Positions 17,468-26,330 of a stretch of DNA of 64,000 nucleotides are shown piece by piece. The notes under the pieces are model-generated. The model ran no database searches. It was not told where the DNA came from and saw nothing but the letters and a program-made list of their open reading frames with translations. Each line of letters starts with the position of its first letter. The stretch's first letter is position 1. Position numbers and translations under genes: made by a program. This DNA comes from Acidimicrobiales bacterium (GTDB lineage Bacteria > Actinomycetota > Acidimicrobiia > Acidimicrobiales > CAIXPF01): NCBI GenBank assembly GCA_020846295.1, contig JADLEF010000319.1, forward strand, positions 1 through 64,000. The letters run 5' to 3'.

Positions 17468-19177
17468 ATGCAGTACGACCTGGTGATCCGCAACGGCACC
17501 GTGGTGGACGGCTCGGGGGTGGCCCGCTACCGGGCCGACGTCGGGGTGCGCCACGGCCGCATCGCCACCATCGGCCGCATCCGGGACAAGGGCCGCCAGG
17601 AGATCGACGCCGAGGGCCACATCGTCACCCCCGGCTTCATCGACGGCCACACCCACATGGACGCCCAGGTCATGTGGGATCCGCTGGGCACCTGCTCGTG
17701 CTGGCACGGCGTGACCTCGGTGGTGATGGGCAACTGCGGCTTCACGCTGGCGCCGGCCCGCGCCGGTGAGCGCCACCTGGTGGTGCGCAACCTCGAGCGG
17801 GCCGAGGACATCTCGGCCGACGCCATGGCGGAGGGCATCACCTGGAGCTGGGAGACCTTCCCGGAGTACCTCGACACACTGGACCGGCTGCCCAAGGGCA
17901 TCAACTACGCGGCCAACGTCGGCCACTCGGCGCTGCGCACGTGGGCCATGGGTGAGCGGGCGTTCGCCGAGCAGGCCACCGAGGACGACCTGCTCATGAT
18001 GGAGCGCGAGCTGCGCGATGCCATGCGGGCGGGCGCCATCGGCTTCACCACCTCGCGCACCACCAACCACGAGACCTCCGACGACCGGCCCGTCGCCTCC
18101 CGCCTGGCGGACTGGAAGGAGGTCGAGCGGCTGGTGTCGGTGCTGGGCGACCTCGGCGGCGGCATGTTCGAGATCGCCCAGGAGTCCGCCTCCCGCTCGA
18201 CGGACCCGGCGGTGCGCAACGAGTTCTACGGCCGCATGACCGACCTCGCCGTACGCACCGGTATCCCGTTCACGTTCGGGGTGCTGTCCACCACCCGCGA
18301 CGGCAGCGACTGGCAGGGTCAGCTCGGCATGATCGACGACGCCGCCGCGGCGGGGGCGCGCATGTACGGGCAGGCCCACTGCCGGGAGTTCTCGGTGCTG
18401 CTGTCGTGGAAGACGCGCCTTCCCTTCGACGTGCTGCCGGCCTGGAAGGAGGTCCGGTCGCTGCCGCTCGAGGAGCAGGCGAAGGCGTTCCGCGACCCCG
18501 CGCTGCGGGCCAAGCTGGTCGAGGCGGCGCACCACGGCGACTACGGCCGGGCCATCGGTGCCGAGGCGCGCCGGCCGGACTACCGCTGGATCCGCATCAT
18601 GGATTCGCCGGTGCCGCCCAACCCGACCGTGGCGCAGCGGGCCGGGGAACTGGGCAAGGACCCGGTCGAGCTGATGATCGACCTGGCGTTGGACAGCGAC
18701 TTCGAGCAGTTCTTCGTGCAGGCCATCGCCAACCGTGATCCCGAGCACCTCGAGGCGATCATGCGCCACCCGCGCACCATGGTGACGTTCTCCGATTCGG
18801 GGGCGCACGTGAGCCAGATCATGGACAGCTCGCTGCAGACCCACCTGCTCGCCCACTGGGTGCGCGACCGCCAGGCGTTCACGCTGGAGCAGGCCGTCGA
18901 GATGATCACCAACCGGCTGGCCACCGCCTGGGGCTTCGCCGATCGGGGCCTGGTGCGCGAGGGCTTCGTGGCCGATCTCAACGTGATCGACCCGCAGCGC
19001 ATCGGCCCCGCCATGCCGACGGTGGCGTGGGACCTGCCCGGCGGCGCCCGCCGCCTGGTGCAGAAGTCGAACGGGATCAAGGCCACCGTGGTGGCCGGCG
19101 AGGTCCTCATCGCCGATGGGGAGCACACCGGCGCCCTGCCCGGCCGCCTGTTGCGCGGCCAGGTCGCCACCCGCTGA
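17468..19177 (+). CDS. N-acyl-D-amino-acid deacylase-like amidohydrolase
   Basis: This is a metal-dependent amidohydrolase of the D-aminoacylase group. It opens MQYDLVIRNGTVVDGSG, has the metal-site HxH in GFIDGHTHMD and a GNCGF motif, and ends with a hydantoinase-like FVADLNVIDPQRIGP. A metal-ligand Asp is likely in TFSDSGAHVS. Its 569 aa match the family. GGGGGTAGG precedes the ATG. A paralogue of similar length lies at 22334-24049 on the other strand, so the two may serve related substrates. The natural substrate is not known. Confidence 0.87.
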   Translation: MQYDLVIRNGTVVDGSGVARYRADVGVRHGRIATIGRIRDKGRQEIDAEGHIVTPGFIDGHTHMDAQVMWDPLGTCSCWHGVTSVVMGNCGFTLAPARAGERHLVVRNLERAEDISADAMAEGITWSWETFPEYLDTLDRLPKGINYAANVGHSALRTWAMGERAFAEQATEDDLLMMERELRDAMRAGAIGFTTSRTTNHETSDDRPVASRLADWKEVERLVSVLGDLGGGMFEIAQESASRSTDPAVRNEFYGRMTDLAVRTGIPFTFGVLSTTRDGSDWQGQLGMIDDAAAAGARMYGQAHCREFSVLLSWKTRLPFDVLPAWKEVRSLPLEEQAKAFRDPALRAKLVEAAHHGDYGRAIGAEARRPDYRWIRIMDSPVPPNPTVAQRAGELGKDPVELMIDLALDSDFEQFFVQAIANRDPEHLEAIMRHPRTMVTFSDSGAHVSQIMDSSLQTHLLAHWVRDRQAFTLEQAVEMITNRLATAWGFADRGLVREGFVADLNVIDPQRIGPAMPTVAWDLPGGARRLVQKSNGIKATVVAGEVLIADGEHTGALPGRLLRGQVATR

Positions 19178-19254
19178 ACCACCGCCCGACCGGCCGGTCC
19201 CATCCTTGAGCACGCCCCGGGCGGCACCGCTACGGTGTCGCCGGGGGTACTGAC

Positions 19255-20100
19255 ATGGACGTTCAGCTGGAACTGTTGGCGTGGGGGTACGGGCTGGTCG
19301 AAGGACCACGGACCGACGCCGACAACAACCTGTATGTCACCGACATCCCGGGCAAGGGCGTGTACCGCCGCTCGCCCGACGGCACCATCGAGACGCTGAT
19401 CTCCAAGCGCCACAGCGTGGGCGGCCTGGTGCTGCACGCCGATGGCGGCTTCGTGATCTCGGGCCCGAACGTGGCGCACTGGAAGGACGGCGAGCTGCGG
19501 GTGCTGCTCGAGGTCGACGGCGCCAAGGCGTTCAACGACATCCACACCGACGCCCAGGGCCGGGTCTACGCCGGCACCATCCGCAGCGATCTGGAGGATC
19601 TCAAGGCGGAGAAGACCCCGGGCGAGTGCTACCGCATCAACCTCGACGGCTCCACCGAGGAGCTCTACGGCGGCATCGAGGTCACCAACGGCATCGGCTT
19701 CTCCCCCGACGGGGCGACGATGTACCACGTCGATTCCACGTCGAAGGGCATCTGGGTGCACGACATGGCCGCCGACGGCTCGGTGTCCAACCGCCGCCAC
19801 ATCGGCCGGGCCGCCTTCGAGCGCGGCATACCAGATGGTATGTGCGTGGACAGCGACGGGAACCTGTGGGTGGCGCACGTGGGCGGGCGGCGGGCGGTCA
19901 AGCTGTCGCCCACCGGCGAGGAGCTCGACGAGATCAAGGTCCCGGCCAAGTGGGTCACCAGCGTCGCCTTCGGCGGCCCGGATTGGGGTGACCTGTACCT
20001 CGTCACCGCCGACGACCTCGAGCAGCCCGACCGCAAGGGCGGCATCTGGCGCTGCCGGCCCGGCGTGACCGGGATGCCGACCCCGCCGGCTCGGGTCTGA
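19255..20100 (+). CDS. SMP-30/gluconolactonase/LRE-family protein
   Basis: This is a six-bladed beta-propeller of the SMP-30 family, whose members hydrolyse lactones. It shows LVEGPRTDADNNLYVTDI, with the Glu expected to bind metal, FNDIHTDAQGRVYAGTI, VTNGIGFSPDGATMYHVDS with the family Asn and Asp, and PDGMCVDSDGNLWVAHVGG. It is 281 aa with no signal peptide. The spacing to the next gene is 11 bp, so an SMP-30/quinone-reductase operon is likely. An exact ATACC-N4-GGTAT site occurs at 19828-19841 within it. Confidence 0.88.
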   Translation: MDVQLELLAWGYGLVEGPRTDADNNLYVTDIPGKGVYRRSPDGTIETLISKRHSVGGLVLHADGGFVISGPNVAHWKDGELRVLLEVDGAKAFNDIHTDAQGRVYAGTIRSDLEDLKAEKTPGECYRINLDGSTEELYGGIEVTNGIGFSPDGATMYHVDSTSKGIWVHDMAADGSVSNRRHIGRAAFERGIPDGMCVDSDGNLWVAHVGGRRAVKLSPTGEELDEIKVPAKWVTSVAFGGPDWGDLYLVTADDLEQPDRKGGIWRCRPGVTGMPTPPARV

Positions 20101-20111
20101 GGACGGCGCGC

Positions 20112-21092
20112 ATGAAGGCGTGGCGGTTGTCCGAGCTGGGCCTGCCGTGGGATGTCCTGACGCTCGAGGAGGTGGCCTCTCCCGAACCGTCGCCGGGCAC
20201 CGTCCGCATCCGGGTCGAGGCCACCGATCTCAACTTCGCCGACATCCTGCAGTGCCAGGGCACCTACCAGGAGAAGCGCCGGCCGCCGTTCACGCCGGGC
20301 ATGTCCGCCGCGGGCGAGGTCGTCGCCGTCGGCGCCGGGGTCGCGCTCGAGGTGGGCCAGCGGCTCGTCGGCTCCACCGCCGACGGTTGGGGTGGCTACG
20401 CGGAGGAGGCCGTGGTGCGCGCCGACGGCGCCCACCTGCTGCCGCCCGACATCGACGCCCGCTCGGCGGCCGGGATGCACGTCACCCACGGCACCGCCTG
20501 GTTCGCGCTGCACCGGCGCGGGCACCTCCAGCCGGGCGAGACCGTCCTGGTGCTCGCTGCGGCCGGTGGGGTCGGCGCCGCCGCGGTGCAGCTGGCCAAG
20601 GCGCACGGCTGCCGGGTGCTGGCTGCCGCCGGCGGGCCCGACAAGGTCGAGACGTGCCGCCGGCTCGGGGCCGACGCGGTGATCGACTACACCAACGACG
20701 ACCTGTACGCCACGGTGATGGCCGCCACCGACGGCCGTGGCGTCGATGTCGTGTACGACCCGGTCGGTGGCGGGTACTTCGACATCGCCCGGCGCCTGGT
20801 GGCCTTCGAAGGACGGCTGCTGGTGGTCGGCTTCGCCAGCGGCACGATCCCCAGCGCGCCGATGAACCACGTGCTGGTGAAGAACTACTCGATCGTCGGC
20901 GTGCACATGGGGGCCTACCGCACCCAGGCGCCGGAGGTCATCGACCGCTGCTACGAGCAGCTGTGGGAGCTGCAGCGCAGCGGCACCGTGGAGCCGCTCA
21001 TCAGCGCCACCATCGGCCTGGCCGACGTGCCCGACGCGCTGCGCGGCCTGTTCAACCGGACCACAACCGGCCGGGTGGTGTTCGCCCCGTAG
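20112..21092 (+). CDS. NADPH:quinone oxidoreductase-like MDR protein
   Basis: This is a zinc-free medium-chain dehydrogenase/reductase. The N-terminal catalytic domain (DLNFADILQCQGTYQEKRRPPFTPGMSAAGEV) is followed by the Rossmann signature VLAAAGGVGAAAVQLAK and a C-terminal VVGFASGTIP. It lacks structural and catalytic zinc Cys clusters, as quinone-reductase-type members do. Its 326 aa are normal. It probably reduces quinones or enoyl-type substrates with NADPH; the real substrate is unknown. It ends at a strong hairpin. Confidence 0.87.
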   Translation: MKAWRLSELGLPWDVLTLEEVASPEPSPGTVRIRVEATDLNFADILQCQGTYQEKRRPPFTPGMSAAGEVVAVGAGVALEVGQRLVGSTADGWGGYAEEAVVRADGAHLLPPDIDARSAAGMHVTHGTAWFALHRRGHLQPGETVLVLAAAGGVGAAAVQLAKAHGCRVLAAAGGPDKVETCRRLGADAVIDYTNDDLYATVMAATDGRGVDVVYDPVGGGYFDIARRLVAFEGRLLVVGFASGTIPSAPMNHVLVKNYSIVGVHMGAYRTQAPEVIDRCYEQLWELQRSGTVEPLISATIGLADVPDALRGLFNRTTTGRVVFAP

Positions 21093-21099
21093 CGCTCGA

Positions 21100-21136
21100 C
21101 CGGGGGGCGCCGGGCCAGCCGGCCCGCGCCCCCCGG
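21100..21136. terminator. Bidirectional hairpin terminator
   Basis: CCGGGGGGCGC (21100-21110) pairs with GCGCCCCCCGG (21126-21136), and inside it GGGCC pairs with GGCCC around AGCC, leaving one bulged C. It separates two convergent genes. No T-run is present. Confidence 0.65.
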
Positions 21137-21137
21137 C

Positions 21138-22334
21138 TCACACCAGCGGGTCGCCGGAGTCGAGCCCCAGCAGCAACCGGCCGGCGGGCCGGTAGATCTT
21201 GGGGTGCACCATGCGGTGCTGCGCCCCGGTCAGCATGTCGCGCATGAGCCGGTCGAGCGGGTTGTCCCGGTAGATGGCCGACGCCGAGGCGGTGTCGTAC
21301 ATCAGCTCGACGACCTCTTTGCCGACCTGGTGGAGGTAGGTCATCATGATCCGGTACATCGCCCGGGTGCGGGTGGGGATGCGCTCACCCGCCTGCAGCG
21401 GCTCCCACAGCTGATCCACCATGTCGTAGGCGAACGCCCGGGCGGCGGCCAGCTTCGCCTCCGCCACGGCCACGTTGTACTGCGCACCCGGGTCGTCGCG
21501 CATGGTTCGGTCCGACCCCGCCGCCCTCGCCCCCGGGTACAGCTCCTTGTCGCCGGCGAGCTCGAGCACCGCGTCGATCGCCGCCCTGGCAATACCGAGC
21601 GGTACGCCGGTGTGGGGCAACAGGAACAGCGGCGGGTAGCGGTAGAGCGGCTCGGTCCGCACCGGGGAGCCGAGCGGGTCGTAGCTGTCCTCGTCGGGCA
21701 CGAACACGTCGTCGATCACGTAGTCGTTGCTGCCCGTGCCCCACAGCCCGGTGGTGTGCCACGTGTCGACCACCGTGCACTGATCGGGCCGGATCAGCAC
21801 CGAGAGCTGCCGGGGCCGTCCGTTCACCGCCTTGACCGCGCCGGCATCGTCATGCACCAGGCAGCCGGCGAGGAACATGGTGGCGTGGCCGCTACCGCTA
21901 CCGAAGCGGAACCGCCCGCTCACCCGATGCCCGCCTTCGACCCGCTGGGCCCGCCCGGTCGGGGCGAGCTGACCGGCCAGGCTGGCGTTCGCAGGACCGA
22001 ACCAGTGGCGGGCCCGCTCCTCGCCGAGGAAGCCGACCACGAAGCTCGACGCCGACGCGATCATGGCGCACCAGCCGACGGAACCGTCGAGACGGGAGAA
22101 CTCCTCGACCAGCCGCACCTGGGTGCGCGGGTCGTAGGCCGGGCCGCCGTACTCGACCGGGACCGCAGCGCGCAGGATGCCGATGTCGACCATGGCATCG
22201 ACCACCGGTTGGGGCAGCCGGCGCTGGGCGTCCATCTCCGGCCGGTGGGCGGCGATGAGCGGTTCGAGCGCGGCGGTCGCCGCCACCGGATCGGCCGGGT
22301 ACCGGCCGGTGGGGGCGGCGACCACGGCCGTCAT
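21138..22334 (-). CDS. Acyl-CoA-dehydrogenase-fold flavin monooxygenase-like protein
   Basis: It belongs to the acyl-CoA dehydrogenase fold and reads like the two-component monooxygenase group (HsaA/HpaB-type): PVEYGGPAYDPRTQVRLVEEFSRLDGSVGWCAM, RVSGRFRFGSGSGHATMF, WHTTGLWGTGSNDYVIDDVFVP. Such enzymes hydroxylate aromatic or related substrates using reduced flavin from a partner. A plain dehydrogenase remains possible. The ATG at 22334 shares a base with the upstream stop (TGATG), coupling it to the amidohydrolase gene. It is 398 aa. A one-mismatch ATACC site lies at 21592-21605. Confidence 0.78.
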   Translation of the reverse strand: MTAVVAAPTGRYPADPVAATAALEPLIAAHRPEMDAQRRLPQPVVDAMVDIGILRAAVPVEYGGPAYDPRTQVRLVEEFSRLDGSVGWCAMIASASSFVVGFLGEERARHWFGPANASLAGQLAPTGRAQRVEGGHRVSGRFRFGSGSGHATMFLAGCLVHDDAGAVKAVNGRPRQLSVLIRPDQCTVVDTWHTTGLWGTGSNDYVIDDVFVPDEDSYDPLGSPVRTEPLYRYPPLFLLPHTGVPLGIARAAIDAVLELAGDKELYPGARAAGSDRTMRDDPGAQYNVAVAEAKLAAARAFAYDMVDQLWEPLQAGERIPTRTRAMYRIMMTYLHQVGKEVVELMYDTASASAIYRDNPLDRLMRDMLTGAQHRMVHPKIYRPAGRLLLGLDSGDPLV

Positions 22335-24049
22335 CAGACGCCGGTCCCCGTCGTGTCCCGACCGGAGCGCAGCAGCGTGCCGGGCCGGGCGTCGGTGAAC
22401 TCGCCGTGGCGGACGATCTCCGCCCCGTTGACCAGCACGTGCTCGAAGCCGTCGGCCTCGCCGTAGAGGCGCCAGGCGCCGCCGGGCAGGTCGTAGCGGG
22501 GGTAGGTGGGGCGGGCGCCCACCGTCTTCGGGTCGATCACGTTGACATCGGCGTAGTAGCCCTCGGCCAGACGGCCCCGGTCCTTGATGCCGTACATCTG
22601 GGCGGGGGCGTCGGTGATGTACTGCACCGCCTCCTCCCACGACAGCAGGTTCCGCTCCCGAACCGCGTTGCCCAGCATGGCCGAGGTGGCGTTGAAGGTG
22701 GCCAGCAGATCGAGGTGTGCGCCGGCGTCGGTGCCGCCGAGCAGGGTGCGCTCGTCCCGCCAGACCTTGACCCGCAGCTCCCAGGTCTCGTCGTCGTTGC
22801 CGCGGGTGGGCTGCAGCAGGCCGGTGCGCAGCTCGTCGGCCACCACGATGTCGCACAGCGTGTCGAAGGTGGCCCGGCCCTGCGCCTCGGCGATCTCACC
22901 GATGGTGCGGCCGACGTACTGCTGGTTCTCCTCGGACACCACATCGCCGACGGTGAGGTTGTGCCACTTGGCGACGCCGCGCATCGGCGAGGGGCCCTGG
23001 GCCAGCTCGTTGAGCTCGGCCCGGGCGGCCGGATCGGACAGCAGCTTGAGCTTCTCCGCCACCGGCAGCGACATCGGCTCACGCCAGCCGTTCAGGGCGT
23101 CGAGCACGAAGCCGGTCTCGAAGTTGAGCCGGCTCTCGATGGCGCACGGCACGGTCAGGGCGATGATGCGCCCGCCGCGGGCCTGGGCGTACTCGTAGGC
23201 CCCGAGGTTGTTGTCCATGATGGCGAGCTGCTGGGGGCTGGTCGACGGGGCGATCAGGTTCCAGTTCAGCGTGCGCTGGGCGGCGGCGGACATCCGGGTG
23301 ATGAGATCGATCGCCTCGGGCTTGAAGCGGCCGACAGCGGGGATGAACTCCAGCGACGTGCCGTCGTAGCGGCCGCACACCGAGGCGAGGGCCACCATCT
23401 CCTCCTCGGAGGCGTGGCGGGAGGGCACCGGCTGGCCGTTGGGGTCGTTGTGGGTGGTGGCCCAGCTGGAGCTGAAGCCGAGGCCGCCCGCCTCGATGCC
23501 GTCGGCGAGCAGCGCCTGCATGGCGGCCAGCTCCTCCGGGGTGGCCTCGTTGCCGACCGAGCGCAGGCCCATCACGTGGCGGCGGATGGCGCTGTGGCCG
23601 ACCATGAACCCGGCGTTGACGGCGAGGGTGCCGTCGAGCTGGTCCAGCCATTCGCCGTAGCTGCTCCAGTTCCACGGCACGCCCTGCTGCAGCGACTCGA
23701 GCGGCATGCCCTCGACGCGGGCCAGCAGGCGCATCATGTAGTCCCCGTGCTCGGGGGCGAGCGGGGCGATGGTGAAGCCGCAGTTCCCGGCGATGACGGT
23801 GGTGATGCCGTGCAGCGGCGACGGGCTCAGCGTCTGGTCCCAGAACGCCTGGGCGTCGTAGTGCGTGTGCACGTCGATGAAGCCGGGGGTGCCCATCTTG
23901 CCGGTGGCGTCGATGATCTGGGCGGCGTCGGTCTCCTCGACGCGGCCCACCTTCACGATGCGGCCGTCCTTGATCGCCACGTCGGCCTGACGGGCCGGGC
24001 CACCGGTGCCGTCGATCACGGTGCCGTTGCGGATGATGCAGTCCAACAC
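22334..24049 (-). CDS. N-acyl-D-amino-acid deacylase-like amidohydrolase, second copy
   Basis: This is an amidohydrolase of the same group as the gene at 17468. It shows CIIRNGTVIDGTGGPARQADVAI, the metal site GFIDVHTHYDAQAFWD, GNCGFTIAPL and a C-terminal GYYADVNVIDPKTVGA. At 571 aa it is almost equal in length to its paralogue, but the sequence is clearly diverged. The start is GTG, with GGGGGA upstream. It is the first gene of a pair with the monooxygenase-like gene and diverges from the CoA hydrolase/transferase gene across 125 bp. Confidence 0.87.
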   Translation of the reverse strand: MLDCIIRNGTVIDGTGGPARQADVAIKDGRIVKVGRVEETDAAQIIDATGKMGTPGFIDVHTHYDAQAFWDQTLSPSPLHGITTVIAGNCGFTIAPLAPEHGDYMMRLLARVEGMPLESLQQGVPWNWSSYGEWLDQLDGTLAVNAGFMVGHSAIRRHVMGLRSVGNEATPEELAAMQALLADGIEAGGLGFSSSWATTHNDPNGQPVPSRHASEEEMVALASVCGRYDGTSLEFIPAVGRFKPEAIDLITRMSAAAQRTLNWNLIAPSTSPQQLAIMDNNLGAYEYAQARGGRIIALTVPCAIESRLNFETGFVLDALNGWREPMSLPVAEKLKLLSDPAARAELNELAQGPSPMRGVAKWHNLTVGDVVSEENQQYVGRTIGEIAEAQGRATFDTLCDIVVADELRTGLLQPTRGNDDETWELRVKVWRDERTLLGGTDAGAHLDLLATFNATSAMLGNAVRERNLLSWEEAVQYITDAPAQMYGIKDRGRLAEGYYADVNVIDPKTVGARPTYPRYDLPGGAWRLYGEADGFEHVLVNGAEIVRHGEFTDARPGTLLRSGRDTTGTGV

Positions 24050-24174
24050 GGGCGCTTCCCCCTCGGTTCGGGTGCCGGCAGTCCCCGCTGCCGCGCTGTG
24101 CGCAGACTACCGGGTCCGGCCGGGGCACGGCCCCGTTCGCGTCCCGGGCGGGATCGGCGCGCGATGCTCTGTCC

Positions 24175-25476
24175 ATGGCCCACTCCCGCCGAACCGATGC
24201 CGACGACTTCCTGCCCGCCCCCGGACCCGTGCGCGCCGGGCGTGCTGGCACCGTCGAGGAGGCGATGGCCGCCATCGCGGACGGGGCGAAGGTGTACTTC
24301 TCGCCGATCTGCTCGGTGCCGGTGGCGCTGCTGGAGGCGATGGCGGACGGAGCCGACCGTTGGCGGCGCATCACGTTCGTGACCGACTACCTGATCGAGG
24401 CGGTGGCGCCGTTCCGCCATGCCGGGGCGCCGTTCCACCTCATCAGCCTCCAGCCGACCCCGGCGGTCGAGCCGATGCGGGCGGCCGGCGCGCTGCAGAC
24501 CATCTCGGCCAGCTACGGGCAGTTCCTGCGCTACCTGGTGCCGGGCGGCACCGCCGCGGTGGACGTGGCGCTGGTGCAGGTCAGCCCGCCCGGGCCCGAC
24601 GGTCGCTTCAGCCTGGCCGGCGGCGGGGTGACCGCCGAGCTGGTGCGGCGGGTGCCGCTGGTGATCGCCGAGGTCAACCCGGCGGTGCCGTACACGTTCG
24701 GGGCGACGGAGTGCCTGCGCTCGGACTTCGATCTGCTCGTCGAGGTCTCCCACCCGTTGGTGGAGCTGGCGGTGCCGCCCGGCGACGAGGTGGCCCGCGC
24801 CATCGGCGCCCACGCCGCCTCCCAGGTGCCGGACGGGGCGACCCTCGAGTTCGGCATCGGCGCCATACCGGAGAGCGTGCTGGCGGCGCTGGCCGCGCGG
24901 AGCGATCTCGGGCTGCACGGCGGCATGATCAGCGACGCGGTGGTCGACCTCGCCGCGTCGGGCGCGCTGACCGGGCGGCGGAAGACGCTCGACCCGGGCC
25001 TGCACGTCGGCGCCGGGGTGATCGGCACCCGCAAGGTGTTCGACTGGGTGGACCGCAACCCCGACGTGTACGTGGTCGGGTCCAGCTACAGCCACGGGAT
25101 CGGGGTGCTGGGCCGCCAGGAACGGTTCTGCGCCATCAACTCGGCGATCGAGATCGGCTGCGACGGGTCGGTCAACGCCGAGGTGGCCGGGACCCGGGTG
25201 GTGTCGGGCCCGGGCGGCCAGCCCGACTTCGCCATCGGGGCGGACATCGCGCCGGGAGGGATCTCGCTGATCACCCTGCGCTCGACGGCGGCCGGCGGCA
25301 AGGTGTCGCGCATCGTCGACCGGCTGCCGGAGACGAGCCCGACGACGCTGTCCCGCCACCTCGTGGACCGGGTGGTGACCGAGTTCGGGGTGGCGGAGCT
25401 GCGCGGGCGCACACCGGACGAACGACGCGACGCCCTCCGCGCCATCGCCCACCCCGACCACCAAGCGTCGCTCTAG
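24175..25476 (+). CDS. Acetyl-CoA hydrolase/4-hydroxybutyrate CoA-transferase family protein
   Basis: This is a family-I-type CoA transferase or CoA hydrolase of 433 aa. The C-terminal half has LEFGIGAIPESVLAAL, LGLHGGMISDAVVDL and CAINSAIEIGCDGSVNAE, matching the AlEiDl-G-vN-E region of the family near the active-site Glu, and an ending GGKVSRIVDRLPET then VVTEFGVAELRG. It would move CoA between carboxylic acids or release CoA. The partner acids are unknown. It diverges from the amidohydrolase pair. Confidence 0.87.
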   Translation: MAHSRRTDADDFLPAPGPVRAGRAGTVEEAMAAIADGAKVYFSPICSVPVALLEAMADGADRWRRITFVTDYLIEAVAPFRHAGAPFHLISLQPTPAVEPMRAAGALQTISASYGQFLRYLVPGGTAAVDVALVQVSPPGPDGRFSLAGGGVTAELVRRVPLVIAEVNPAVPYTFGATECLRSDFDLLVEVSHPLVELAVPPGDEVARAIGAHAASQVPDGATLEFGIGAIPESVLAALAARSDLGLHGGMISDAVVDLAASGALTGRRKTLDPGLHVGAGVIGTRKVFDWVDRNPDVYVVGSSYSHGIGVLGRQERFCAINSAIEIGCDGSVNAEVAGTRVVSGPGGQPDFAIGADIAPGGISLITLRSTAAGGKVSRIVDRLPETSPTTLSRHLVDRVVTEFGVAELRGRTPDERRDALRAIAHPDHQASL

Positions 25477-25497
25477 CCTCACTTTTGGCGCCATTTG

Positions 25498-25525
25498 CGC
25501 GCCGAATCGGCGCCGATTCGGCGCG
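25498..25525. repeat. 28-bp perfect palindrome sharing a core with 44915-44948
   Basis: The 20-bp core CCGAATCGGCGCCGATTCGG is flanked by CGCG/CGCG arms. The same core recurs in the intergenic palindrome at 44915-44948. It can form a cruciform or an RNA hairpin, or bind a dimeric protein. Confidence 0.85.
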
Positions 25526-25551
25526 AGCGGGGTCGTGCCGAATGCCGAGGA

Positions 25552-25590
25552 CCTCCATACCGAATGGTAGGATACCGTTCGGTATGGAGG
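25552..25590. promoter_or_regulatory. 39-bp hairpin built from two ATACC-type sites
   Basis: The 18-nt arms CCTCCATACCGAATGGTA and TACCGTTCGGTATGGAGG pair with a single wobble around the loop GGA. It contains two successive ATACC-N4-GGTAT-type sites (25557-25570, one mismatch; 25572-25585, exact), 15 bp apart. It could be a double operator or a hairpin in RNA. Confidence 0.65.
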
Positions 25591-25645
25591 GCGGGGCGCT
25601 CTGCGTTGCCCGAGCACGCCCAACTCGCACCCAGCCCAGCCCAAA

Positions 25646-25693
25646 CCCCGACCCCGACCCCGACCCCGACCCCGTCCCCGGCCCCGGCCCCGA
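25646..25693. repeat. CCCCGN hexanucleotide microsatellite
   Basis: Eight consecutive hexamers: CCCCGA four times, CCCCGT, CCCCGG twice, CCCCGA. Confidence 0.9.
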
Positions 25694-25860
25694 CGCCGGG
25701 CCCGCCCTCCCTCATAGAACCGGGTCGATCGGCACGACCGCGCCCCTCCAACGCCAACAGAGCTGACGCCACGACGCAACCTGCACACGCTGCGTCCACC
25801 GTTCGGCCCAGGGCTCGGACGAGCGTGGCGCGATCGGGCCAGTTCTCAGCCTCCCGGCAA

Positions 25861-25888
25861 CGAGCGCAGACGAGCGCAGACGAGCGCC
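25861..25888. repeat. 10-bp tandem repeat
   Basis: CGAGCGCAGA occurs twice, followed by a third partial copy CGAGCGCC. Confidence 0.85.
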
Positions 25889-26018
25889 GCCCACGCCCGG
25901 CACCACCCGACCTCGCATGTGCCCTTCGTCGAGTTGCAACGGCGCTTCGCCCCTGGATGCGACCGCGCCGACGGGGTAGGTCTGCAGGTGGAAGCGGGTG
26001 ATGGCGAAGGGAGCCACC

Positions 26019-26261
26019 GTGGACGTGCAGCTGACCGCCGAGGAATCCGACGCCGTGCAGAAGGCACTGCGCACCTACTGCTCGGACCTCCGCATGGAGA
26101 TCGTGGACACCGACAACGCCGGGTACAAGCGGGACCTCAAACACGAGCGGGCCGTGCTGGAGAGCGCCTTGGCCAAGCTGGACGGCGCGGCCGGCGCCTC
26201 CGAGCAGCGCGACGAACACGGCAGGGTCGTCATCCGAGTCGTCAGCCTCTGGTCGAGCTGA
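26019..26261 (+). CDS. Small uncharacterised protein
   Basis: The product is 80 aa and not recognised with certainty. It reads VDVQLTAEESDAVQKALRTYCSDLRMEIVDTD, then a charged helix with KRDLKHERAVLESALAKL, and looks like a small, soluble helical protein of a kind common in actinobacteria. The GTG at 26019 has AAGGGAG with a 5-nt spacer, better than the ATG at 26001. It lies 70 bp before an SDR gene. Composition and codon pattern support a real gene, but no function is proposed. Confidence 0.65.
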   Translation: MDVQLTAEESDAVQKALRTYCSDLRMEIVDTDNAGYKRDLKHERAVLESALAKLDGAAGASEQRDEHGRVVIRVVSLWSS

Positions 26262-26292
26262 GCGCGCCCCGGGCTTGCTGTGCTACGCAACG

Positions 26293-26305
26293 TCGGTTCA
26301 ACCGA
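26293..26305. promoter_or_regulatory. Candidate operator upstream of the SDR gene
   Basis: TCGGTT-C-AACCGA is a perfect 13-bp palindrome that ends 25 bp before the proposed GTG start of the SDR gene. Confidence 0.3.
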
Positions 26306-26330
26306 TTCGAGCACAGGAAGCAGGAACACC

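Larger units (their letters stand above)
25477..26018. other. 542-bp intergenic region rich in palindromes and simple repeats
   Basis: No convincing gene is seen. From left to right it holds a 28-bp perfect palindrome (25498-25525), a hairpin made of two ATACC-type sites (25552-25590), eight CCCCGN hexamers (25646-25693) and a 10-bp tandem repeat (25861-25888). The ORF calls here are short, low-complexity and overlap on both strands. Confidence 0.7.

Noticed and set aside
25495-26001. 168-aa ORF in the palindrome-rich gap
   Set aside because: It starts in the palindrome, runs through the microsatellite and has no conserved-looking segment.
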